Positions 36,570-43,966 of a DNA stretch of 64,000 nt are shown in pieces. Made by a program: the position numbers and the translations under genes. The notes below the pieces were generated by a model that was not told where the DNA came from, did no database searches, and was given only the letters and a program-made list of their open reading frames with translations. The stretch comes from Idiomarina seosinensis_A (GTDB taxonomy: Bacteria > Pseudomonadota > Gammaproteobacteria > Enterobacterales > Alteromonadaceae), in contig NZ_CP085211.1 of assembly GCF_044797955.1 (NCBI RefSeq), forward strand, positions 372,001 to 436,000. Direction: 5' to 3'. Position 1 is the stretch's first letter; every line of letters starts with the position of its first letter.

Positions 36570-36594
36570 GCGTGTCAGGCTGTAATGCGATAAT
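36566..36594 (+). promoter_or_regulatory. Possible promoter of the EncFtn-type gene
   Basis: TTTTGC (36566-36571), a 17-bp spacer and GATAAT (36589-36594). The -35 element overlaps the T-tract of the terminator. The -10 match is good, the -35 weak. No convincing Fur box was seen. Confidence 0.35.
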
Positions 36595-36639
36595 TTTAAT
36601 GACACAGTTGCTCGATAAAAAAACAACAAGGAGTCTGTT

Positions 36640-36927
36640 ATGGCGAATGAGGGTTATCATGAACCTTATGAATTGCTATCCGATGAAACGCGGGATATGC
36701 ACCGGGCCATCATTTCATTGATGGAGGAGCTGGAAGCCATTGATTGGTACAACCAACGCATCGACGTTTGTAAAGATGATGAGTTAAAAGCGGTACTTAT
36801 CCATAACCGCGATGAAGAAAAAGAACATGCGGCCATGATGCTTGAATGGATTCGACGCAGAGACAATGTGCTGGATGACGAGCTGAAAGACTATTTATTT
36901 ACTGATAAACCACTAAAGCACGATTAA
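36640..36927 (+). CDS. Encapsulated-ferritin (EncFtn) family protein without a shell gene
   Basis: A 95-residue, two-helix ferritin-like protein. It reads like the EncFtn catalytic domain: HEPYELLSDETRDMHRA, then EELEAIDWYNQR, then HNRDEEKEHAAMMLEWIRR and a LKDYLF end. Aligned by memory to the Rhodospirillum rubrum protein with an offset of 2, the ferroxidase ligands are Glu30, Glu60 and His63, with Trp36/Tyr37 and entry-site Glu29/Glu32. The protein stops just after the catalytic core, so the C-terminal encapsulin-targeting peptide of shell-loaded members is absent. No encapsulin gene occurs in the window. AAGGAG precedes the ATG; the M13 peptidase gene follows after 22 bp. Iron oxidation is inferred. 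Confidence 0.82.
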   Translation: MANEGYHEPYELLSDETRDMHRAIISLMEELEAIDWYNQRIDVCKDDELKAVLIHNRDEEKEHAAMMLEWIRRRDNVLDDELKDYLFTDKPLKHD

Positions 36928-36949
36928 AACAATAAAAAAGGTAACAACA

Positions 36950-39028
36950 ATGAAGCTAAAATTAGCAACCGTGGCGGCAAGCGTTTCCATGGCTCTGGCT
37001 CTGGCCGCCTGCTCTCCACAACAATCCGGACAACAAGCAGAACAGCAGGCCGAACAGCAATCCGAAGCCGAGCAACAGCTGGCGTCGGGTGTGATACTGG
37101 AAAATTTTGACCACAGCGTTCGTCCCCAGGATGACCTTTATCAGCACGTTAACGGTAGCTGGATAAAAGAAACTGAAATTCCTTCGGATCGTTCCTCTAT
37201 CGGGACATTTTATGATTTGCGCGAAGAAAATCAAAAGCGCCTGCGTAAGATCATAGAAACGGCAGCCAACTCGAAGCCGGAAGCGGGTACCAATGAGCGC
37301 AAAGTGGGTGATTTCTTTAATGCCTATATGGATACTGAAACCTTAAATGCGCTGGGTGCTAAACCCATTGCTTCTGATCTGGAAGCCATTGCTGCTCTGG
37401 ATAGTCATGCAGCAGTCGCTGCGCACATGGCGCGGATGACCCGGCAAAGTGTTTCGATGCCATTTGCGTTTTATGTTTATCCGGATGCCAAAGATCCTCA
37501 AACTAACGCCATGTACGTTACGCAATCCGGCCTGGGTCTGCCTGACCGTGACTATTATCTAAAAGAAGACGAAAAGTTTGCCGAGTTTCGTGAAGCGTAC
37601 CGCGATTATGCGGCAGATATCCTCGAGATGGCTGGTGTCGATAATGCCGAAGAAGCCGCTGAGCGCATTTTGCAACTGGAAACTAAGCTTGCCGAAGCCC
37701 AGTGGTCCCGGGTTGAAAGCCGCAATGCCGACAAAACGTATAATAAAAAATCAGCTGACGAAGTAGCGTCTTTAATGGGCGACTTTGACTTTTCCGGTTG
37801 GCTCGGCGCAGCCGAGCTTGCTTCGGTTGAAGCTATGGTTATCCGCCAGCCGTCTTATTTTGAGGCTTTCGGAGATATGTTTACCGACGTTGAACTGCAA
37901 GCCTGGAAAGATTACCTGAGCTTTCGTATGGTCAACGACGCAGCTCCAATCCTTACGGAAGACTTTGCCGAACGACGTTTTGCTTTTTATGGCGAAACTT
38001 TGCGCGGTATTCCCGAGCAGGAACCACGCTGGAAGCGCGGTGTTGATGCAACTAACAGCATCCTTGGCGAAGTTCTCGGACAGGTTTACGTAAAAGAATA
38101 CTTCCCGCCGGAAGCAAAAGCTAAGATGGAAACTCTGATTGAAAATCTGCGGGAGGCTTATGCCGACTCGATCAACAATCTTGAGTGGATGACAGCCGAT
38201 ACTAAGAAAAAAGCGCTGGATAAACTGGCTAAATTTGATCCTAAGGTCGGTTATCCAAACGAATGGCGGGATTACAGCGATCTGCAGATCTCAGCCACGG
38301 ATTTGGTCGGTAATTATAAAGCTTATGCCGAATTTAATTACCAGGAAGAAATTGAAAAAATTGGTGGCCCGGTTGACGAAGAAGACTGGGGTATGACGCC
38401 ACAGACGGTTAACGCCTACTACAGTCCGGTGCGTAACGAGATTGTTTTCCCGGCCGGGATACTACAGCCACCATTTTTTGATATGGACGCCGAAATGGCG
38501 GTTAATTACGGTGGTATCGGTGCCGTTATTGGTCACGAAATGGGCCACGGCTTTGATGACCAGGGCTCTAAGTATGATGGCGAGGGTAATCTGCAGAGCT
38601 GGTGGACAGAAGCAGACCGTGAAGCCTTTGATGTCCGTGGTCAGCAGTTATCCGACCAGTTCAGTAATTATGAGCCGATTGAAGGCCTCAATATCAAGGG
38701 TGATCTGACTCTGGGTGAAAACATCGGCGATCTGGCCGGCTTAACCATTGCTTATGAAGCCTACCAAAAATCGCTAAATGGCGACTCATCACCGAAGCTG
38801 GATGGGTTTACCGGTGAGCAGCGGGTATTTATTGGCTGGGCACAGGTCTGGCGCGGTAAATACCGTGAAGATGCGGTTCGTGAACAAGTGATGAGTGACC
38901 CACACTCGCCGGCTAAATATCGGGTAAACGGTACTGTGGTTAATATTCCGGCGTTTTACCCCGCTTTTGATGTCAGCGAAGGCGACGAGCTTTATTTACC
39001 ACCGGAAGAACGGGTAACGATTTGGTAA
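36950..39028 (+). CDS. M13-family (neprilysin-like) metallopeptidase lipoprotein
   Basis: Zinc oligopeptidase of the PepO/neprilysin family. The 692 residues start with a lipoprotein signal (LALAAC, lipidated Cys21) and a Gln/Glu-rich spacer. Peptidase_M13_N runs from about 50 to 440, followed by the catalytic M13 domain. Zinc site HEMGH is at 529-533 and the third ligand is Glu590 in GENIGD; the substrate motif NAYYSP is present. It probably degrades peptides in the periplasm or at the outer membrane. It may be co-transcribed with the EncFtn-type gene (22-bp gap). Substrate unknown. Confidence 0.93.
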   Translation: MKLKLATVAASVSMALALAACSPQQSGQQAEQQAEQQSEAEQQLASGVILENFDHSVRPQDDLYQHVNGSWIKETEIPSDRSSIGTFYDLREENQKRLRKIIETAANSKPEAGTNERKVGDFFNAYMDTETLNALGAKPIASDLEAIAALDSHAAVAAHMARMTRQSVSMPFAFYVYPDAKDPQTNAMYVTQSGLGLPDRDYYLKEDEKFAEFREAYRDYAADILEMAGVDNAEEAAERILQLETKLAEAQWSRVESRNADKTYNKKSADEVASLMGDFDFSGWLGAAELASVEAMVIRQPSYFEAFGDMFTDVELQAWKDYLSFRMVNDAAPILTEDFAERRFAFYGETLRGIPEQEPRWKRGVDATNSILGEVLGQVYVKEYFPPEAKAKMETLIENLREAYADSINNLEWMTADTKKKALDKLAKFDPKVGYPNEWRDYSDLQISATDLVGNYKAYAEFNYQEEIEKIGGPVDEEDWGMTPQTVNAYYSPVRNEIVFPAGILQPPFFDMDAEMAVNYGGIGAVIGHEMGHGFDDQGSKYDGEGNLQSWWTEADREAFDVRGQQLSDQFSNYEPIEGLNIKGDLTLGENIGDLAGLTIAYEAYQKSLNGDSSPKLDGFTGEQRVFIGWAQVWRGKYREDAVREQVMSDPHSPAKYRVNGTVVNIPAFYPAFDVSEGDELYLPPEERVTIW

Positions 39029-39056
39029 TTAAGCGAAAAGTGTTAGAGTGTCGGGT

Positions 39057-39386
39057 ATGAAACATCTCGCCATTCTTATTATAACTGTTGCCAGCTTGCT
39101 GGTGGGGACCTTGTCCTCGCCAGCAAGCCATGGCGCAGTGATGGCTGCCGAAACCCCAGCTCAGTCAGGCAGCCACGACTGCTGTCCTGACACTAAGGCC
39201 GAACAACAAACGGAATGCCATAATGAAGCATCGTTTTGCCAGCACTGTGAGCAACACTGTGCCGGTCAAATTGGCTTAATCAGTGGTATCGCACCACACC
39301 TTTCTCAGGCATCAGAGCCTGTTTCTTCTGCAACCATTGCAGCTTTAGCTGCGCGAAAAGAACCTCTAATCCGCCCACCGAAATAA
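39057..39386 (+). CDS. Small secreted Cys/His-rich protein, probable metal binder
   Basis: I do not recognise the family. The ATG at 39057 gives 109 residues (a GTG at 39048 would add three). A Sec signal peptide (about 1-24) is followed by a mature region with six cysteines and several histidines in HDCCPDTK and ECHNEASFCQHCEQHCAG. The tail is Ala-rich with a basic/proline end. It sits 61 bp in front of cusB and 28 bp after the M13 gene. A role in periplasmic copper or silver handling is inferred from the composition and the neighbours only. Confidence 0.65.
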   Translation: MKHLAILIITVASLLVGTLSSPASHGAVMAAETPAQSGSHDCCPDTKAEQQTECHNEASFCQHCEQHCAGQIGLISGIAPHLSQASEPVSSATIAALAARKEPLIRPPK

Positions 39387-39406
39387 TCCACCGTTGACAG
39401 AAAGGT

Positions 39407-39421
39407 GGCCATAACATGGCC
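39407..39421. promoter_or_regulatory. Inverted repeat upstream of cusB, next to a TTGACA
   Basis: GGCCAT (39407-39412) and ATGGCC (39416-39421) flank AAC. A perfect -35 hexamer TTGACA lies at 39394-39399, but no good -10 was found at 16-19 bp. It may be the site of a metal-responsive activator that compensates for a poor promoter, or a short RNA hairpin. Confidence 0.3.
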
Positions 39422-39447
39422 GAAATTTTAGTTTGGTGGAGATTATC

Positions 39448-40743
39448 ATGCAACGCATGTTTCTGGCGCTTGTCGCCATCGTATTCAGCACCCCTGTATT
39501 TGCTGTACAGGATCATAGCCAACATCAGCACTCGCAGTCTGCAGAGCAGACGGTGTATGTCTGCCCGATGCACAGCCAGATAGTTGAGGATGGGCCGGGT
39601 AGTTGTCCTATCTGCGGCATGGATCTGGTAGCCCGCAGCACTGCTGCGGCAACTGAAAGTGACCCTGAGAGCACTGATCATTTACATGCCGGGGGCGCGG
39701 CACAACCCAGCTTTGAGGTAACTCGCCGCGAGCAACAAGCGCTGCGGGTCACTACCGCCAGTGTAGAGCGTAAAAACCTGCAACCGATGTTGTCAGCCCA
39801 GGCTCAGGTAAGCTGGCAGGAATCGGCACAGTATCACGTCCATTCGCGCGCAGAAGGATGGGTTGAGGAGCTTTACGCTGATGTTGAAGGGCAGTGGGTT
39901 GAGCAGGGTGAAAAACTATACCGGGTTTATGCACCGGATCTGGTTGTTGCCCAGGATGATTACCTGCAGTTACTGGAGTCGTTGACTCAGGTCGGGGACC
40001 AGCAAAACCAACAAGAATTCAAACGCCGCGGCCAGCAGCGACTGCGCTTATTGGGCATGAATGAAAAACAGATCAGCGAACTGGAAAAGAGCGGAAAAGT
40101 CCGCTACGAAGTGGATTATTTCGCCCCGCAGGCAGGCTATTTAACGGCACTGAATATCCAGCAGGGCATGTACGTTAATCCAGGCCTGGAGCTAATGACC
40201 ATCAGTGGCGACCAGCAATTGTGGTTTTTACTGGATATTCCCGTTCGCTATGCTGACCAGGTGGCGGTAGGCCAGATGGCACATATTAGTTCGGCCAGTG
40301 TTGACGGGCACTGGATGAACACCATTGATTATCTTTACCCGCGGCTTGATCAACAAACTCAGACGTTAACCGCCAGAGTACCGGTGCAGGCTTCGATCAA
40401 TGACCTCAGAGAGGGCTTATGGGCAACTGCAAAAGTCGAGCTGGAACCACTGCAAGATGTGCTGGTGATTCCCGTCAGTAGCCTGATCCAGGTGCAACAG
40501 AGTAACCGGGTAGTGGTTCGTCAGGGCGACCGGGATTTTGTGGTAAAGGCAGTGAAAACCGGGCTCAGAGTTGGCGATGAAATCGAAATTACCAGCGGCC
40601 TAACGGAAGGTGAACAAGTTGTAACCAATGGTCAGTTTATGCTGGATTCTGAGGCTTCACTGCGTGGCTTACTGCCGGGTCAGGAGCAAAATGAACGCAC
40701 CGAGCAGCAAGATAGTGCCGGCCACGCGCACGGAGGCCACTGA
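39448..40743 (+). CDS. cusB: CusB-type RND efflux periplasmic adaptor with heavy-metal-binding domain
   Basis: Membrane-fusion protein of a Cu/Ag tripartite efflux pump. The ATG at 39448 (MQRMFLAL, GGTGGAG upstream) gives 431 residues; in-frame TTG/GTG codons just ahead are part of that ribosome-binding site. Signal peptide at about 1-19, a His-rich spacer and an HMBD with YVCPMH (Cys39, His42) and CPICGMD (Cys53, Cys56, Met58). The barrel-sandwich, hairpin and beta-barrel domains follow, and it ends in HAHGGH. The stop overlaps the cusA start by 1 bp. Confidence 0.93.
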   Translation: MQRMFLALVAIVFSTPVFAVQDHSQHQHSQSAEQTVYVCPMHSQIVEDGPGSCPICGMDLVARSTAAATESDPESTDHLHAGGAAQPSFEVTRREQQALRVTTASVERKNLQPMLSAQAQVSWQESAQYHVHSRAEGWVEELYADVEGQWVEQGEKLYRVYAPDLVVAQDDYLQLLESLTQVGDQQNQQEFKRRGQQRLRLLGMNEKQISELEKSGKVRYEVDYFAPQAGYLTALNIQQGMYVNPGLELMTISGDQQLWFLLDIPVRYADQVAVGQMAHISSASVDGHWMNTIDYLYPRLDQQTQTLTARVPVQASINDLREGLWATAKVELEPLQDVLVIPVSSLIQVQQSNRVVVRQGDRDFVVKAVKTGLRVGDEIEITSGLTEGEQVVTNGQFMLDSEASLRGLLPGQEQNERTEQQDSAGHAHGGH

Positions 40744-43700
40744 TGTTAGCAAAAATTATTCAGGCATCGTTACGCAATCCGTTACTGGTGTTGGTGTTCT
40801 TTGCAGCGTTAAGCTTTTTGGCCTGGCAATCACTACAGCAAACCAGGCTGGATGCCATTCCTGATTTGTCCGATGTTCAGGTTATCGTAAAAACCAGTTA
40901 TCCCGGCCAGGCCCCGGCGGTGGTTGAAGAACAAGTCACCTACCCACTCTCCAGCGTGATGCTGTCGGTACCAAAAACTGAATCGGTGCGGGGTTTCTCG
41001 TTTTTTGGTGACTCCTACGTGTACGTTATTTTCGAAGAGGGTACTGACCCTTATTGGGCGCGCAGCCGAGTTACTGAATATCTGGACCAGGCACAAAGCC
41101 AGCTGCCTGAAGCGGTGCAACCGAGCCTGGGACCCGACGCAACCGGCGTCGGCTGGATTTATCAGTACGCCCTGGTTGATTCATCCGGGCAACACAATCT
41201 GGGCGAGCTGACCCGTTTACAAAACTGGTTTTTAAAGCAAGAACTGCAAAGTGTCGATGGAGTTGCCGAAATTGCCCGGGTTGGAGGTATGGTGGAGACC
41301 TATCAGGTCGTTATCGATCCTGCTCAATTGCACCGTTATCAACTGACACTAGCGGATATAAAGCGCACCATTCAACAGGCGAATGCGGAAGTGGGCGGCT
41401 CAGTGGTTGAAATGGCCGAAGCGGAATACATGGTTCGCGGACTCGGTTATTTACAATCAGTGGAGGACCTGCGTCAGCTGCCTTTGCCGCAACGTTCAGA
41501 TCAGCAGGGAGTCCTGTTGCTGGAAGATGTGGCCGAGGTTCGGATTGGTCCGCAGGTGCGCCGCGGTGTGGCAGAGCTTGACGGTCAGGGTGAAGTGGTG
41601 GGCGGTATTGTGGTCATGCGCTACGGTGCAAATGCCTTACAAACCATAGAAGCCGTCAAGGCGAAGCTGGAGGAATTGCAGCAGGGTCTGCCTGAGGGCG
41701 TCGAAGTGGTGCCGACTTATGACCGCTCCGAACTGATTCGTGCCTCGGTTGATAACTTAAGCAGCAAATTACTGCAGGAGATGGCCCTGGTCGCCATTGT
41801 CTGTGTAGTCTTCCTATGGCACGCCCGCTCGGCGTTAATTGCAGTTATCAGCTTACCGTTGTCGGTGTTGTTAGCCATCTGGGTTATGAACAGTCTGGGC
41901 ATCAGCGCTAATATCATGAGTCTGGGGGGCATTGCGATTGCTATTGGGGCGCTGGTAGATGCAGCCATCGTAATGATCGAAAATGCTCACAAGCATTTGC
42001 ACCGTTTTCAGCAAACCAACAATGGTGATCCGGCTACCGGCCGGCAGCGCCTGCAGCTGGTCAGTTCCGCCTGTACCGAAGTGGGACCTTCGCTGTTTTA
42101 CTCTCTGTTAGTGATTACCGTTAGCTTTATTCCCGTGTTTGCTTTGCAAGGGCAGCAGGGTCGTTTATTTGAGCCGTTGGCATATACCAAAACCCTGGCG
42201 ATGGCGGCGGCTGCCATAATTGCCATTACGCTGATCCCGGTGTTAATCGCTTTACTTGTCAGGGGCCGTATTCCTGCAGAAAATCGCAATCCACTGACCG
42301 GTTTTCTTATCTGGCTGTACCGGCCATTGTTAAAATTAACCATACGCTGGCCGAAGACGTTAATTCTTCTGGCGGTTGCAATAACAGCAAGTGCCTGGTA
42401 CCCCTGGCAGCAGCTGGATTACGAATTAATGCCCCCCTTATACGAAGGGGATTTAATGTACATGCCGACCACTTTACCGGGTATCAGCGTTAACGAAGCC
42501 GGACAGCTATTGCAGCAGACCGATGCTCTAATAGCTGAACACCCGCAGGTCGAGCGCGTATTCGGAAAAATTGGCCGCGCGGACAGTGCGACGGATCCAG
42601 CTCCGCTGACGATGATCGAAACCAGTATCACCCTCACTCCGGAGTCTGAGTGGCCGGCCGGTAAAACTGTAGATGATGTCATTGCAGAGCTGGAACAGCA
42701 GGTGCAGATACCCGGCTTAACCAATGCCTGGGTGATGCCGATCCGTACCCGCATTGAAATGTTGGCGACAGGGGTAAAAACACCGTTGGCAATAAAAGTC
42801 AGTGGCAGTGATTTTTCCCGCTTGCAAACCCTGGCTATGGCAATTGAGAAGCGTCTTGCAGAGCGCAGCGAAACCGGCTCGGTAATTGCCGAACGGGCGG
42901 CAGAGGGACGCTATATCCAGATTCGCCCTAAATTACGTCAGGCGGCGCGCTGGGGTGTTTCACAAGCCGACATCCATGAGCATATTGCAAGCGCTATTGG
43001 TGGTGCAACTATTGCTACTTCGGTGCAGGGCAATGAGCGTTTTCCGATTAATCTGCGCTATCCGCGTAGTCAGCGGGATCACATTGATAAGTTAAAAGAA
43101 TTGCCAGTTCGTTCTGATCAGGGGCGCTGGTTAACTCTGGCTGATGTCGCAGATATTCAGCTAACCGACGGGCCTGCTGTGCTGAAAAGTGAGAATGCCC
43201 GTTTAAGTAGCTGGATATTTATCGAGCCGGCCGATGGAGTGACCGTAACCGATTATATTGCTGCGGTAACGCCGGCATTAAATCAGCTACCCATACCGAC
43301 GGGCTACAGCTGGAGCTGGACGGGGCAATATCAGGCCATGCAGCAAGCCGAGGCGGATTTAACTAAAATTATTCCGCTGACTCTGGCACTTATTGTCATT
43401 CTTTTGTATTTAACCTTTCGTTCCATGGGTCAGGCTTTACTGATTGTAGCAACCCTGCCTATCGCGCTCACGGGTAGTCTCTGGCTAATGTTCTGGCTGG
43501 ACTATAATCTGTCGCTGGCTGTCATTGTCGGTATGATCGCGCTGGCCGGTGTAGCGGCGGAATTTGGCGTGGTGATGTTGTTATATCTGAACAACGCCTG
43601 GCAGGGCGTTGGTGAAAGCCGCGAGCAACTGATACCGGCGATCGAGGAGGGCGCGTTATTGCGGGTCAGGCCGAAGGCGATGACAGTGGCGACCATCGTC

Positions 43701-43868
43701 ATCGGTTTATTACCCATTATGTTGGGCGGTGGTATTGGTAATGAAGTGATGCAGCGTATCGCCGCGCCAATGGTTGGCGGCATGATCCTGGCACCGCTGG
43801 TATCAATGCTATTAATCCCCGCCGTGTTCTATCTGCAGCATAAAGGTAGCGTGCGCCCGAACCCGTAA
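40743..43868 (+). CDS. cusA: CusA-type Cu(I)/Ag(I) RND efflux pump
   Basis: Inner-membrane heavy-metal RND transporter of 1041 residues with 12 helices and two large periplasmic loops. The three methionines that relay Cu/Ag through E. coli CusA (Met573, Met623, Met672) are present at 574, 624 and 673, so the substrate is very likely monovalent Cu/Ag rather than Co/Zn/Cd. The TM4 motif GALVDAAIVMIEN of the proton relay is intact. It forms an operon with cusB. No outer-membrane factor (cusC) or cusF is next to it, so the pump probably recruits a TolC-like protein encoded elsewhere. Confidence 0.95.
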   Translation: MLAKIIQASLRNPLLVLVFFAALSFLAWQSLQQTRLDAIPDLSDVQVIVKTSYPGQAPAVVEEQVTYPLSSVMLSVPKTESVRGFSFFGDSYVYVIFEEGTDPYWARSRVTEYLDQAQSQLPEAVQPSLGPDATGVGWIYQYALVDSSGQHNLGELTRLQNWFLKQELQSVDGVAEIARVGGMVETYQVVIDPAQLHRYQLTLADIKRTIQQANAEVGGSVVEMAEAEYMVRGLGYLQSVEDLRQLPLPQRSDQQGVLLLEDVAEVRIGPQVRRGVAELDGQGEVVGGIVVMRYGANALQTIEAVKAKLEELQQGLPEGVEVVPTYDRSELIRASVDNLSSKLLQEMALVAIVCVVFLWHARSALIAVISLPLSVLLAIWVMNSLGISANIMSLGGIAIAIGALVDAAIVMIENAHKHLHRFQQTNNGDPATGRQRLQLVSSACTEVGPSLFYSLLVITVSFIPVFALQGQQGRLFEPLAYTKTLAMAAAAIIAITLIPVLIALLVRGRIPAENRNPLTGFLIWLYRPLLKLTIRWPKTLILLAVAITASAWYPWQQLDYELMPPLYEGDLMYMPTTLPGISVNEAGQLLQQTDALIAEHPQVERVFGKIGRADSATDPAPLTMIETSITLTPESEWPAGKTVDDVIAELEQQVQIPGLTNAWVMPIRTRIEMLATGVKTPLAIKVSGSDFSRLQTLAMAIEKRLAERSETGSVIAERAAEGRYIQIRPKLRQAARWGVSQADIHEHIASAIGGATIATSVQGNERFPINLRYPRSQRDHIDKLKELPVRSDQGRWLTLADVADIQLTDGPAVLKSENARLSSWIFIEPADGVTVTDYIAAVTPALNQLPIPTGYSWSWTGQYQAMQQAEADLTKIIPLTLALIVILLYLTFRSMGQALLIVATLPIALTGSLWLMFWLDYNLSLAVIVGMIALAGVAAEFGVVMLLYLNNAWQGVGESREQLIPAIEEGALLRVRPKAMTVATIVIGLLPIMLGGGIGNEVMQRIAAPMVGGMILAPLVSMLLIPAVFYLQHKGSVRPNP

Positions 43869-43887
43869 CGTGCGTCCCTGACGCACG
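43869..43887 (+). repeat. Stem-loop just after the cusA stop
   Basis: CGTGCGT (43869-43875) and ACGCACG (43881-43887) with a 5-nt loop. No T-tract; it lies ahead of the true bidirectional terminator and may protect the cusA mRNA end. Confidence 0.4.
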
Positions 43888-43924
43888 AATGCCGCTGCGG
43901 GACATTTAGCAGTGTCAGATAGGC

Positions 43925-43954
43925 AAAAAAAAAGCTCCCGGTCGGGAGCTTTTT
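43925..43954. terminator. Bidirectional terminator between cusA and acnB
   Basis: AAGCTCCC (43932-43939) pairs with GGGAGCTT (43944-43951), loop GGTC. It is flanked by nine A on the left and five T on the right, so it can act on both converging transcripts. Confidence 0.92.
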
Positions 43955-43966
43955 ATTGGACTTTAA

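Noticed and set aside
36589..36605. Fur box before the EncFtn-type gene
   Set aside because: Only the first GATAAT half resembles the consensus; the second half does not match.
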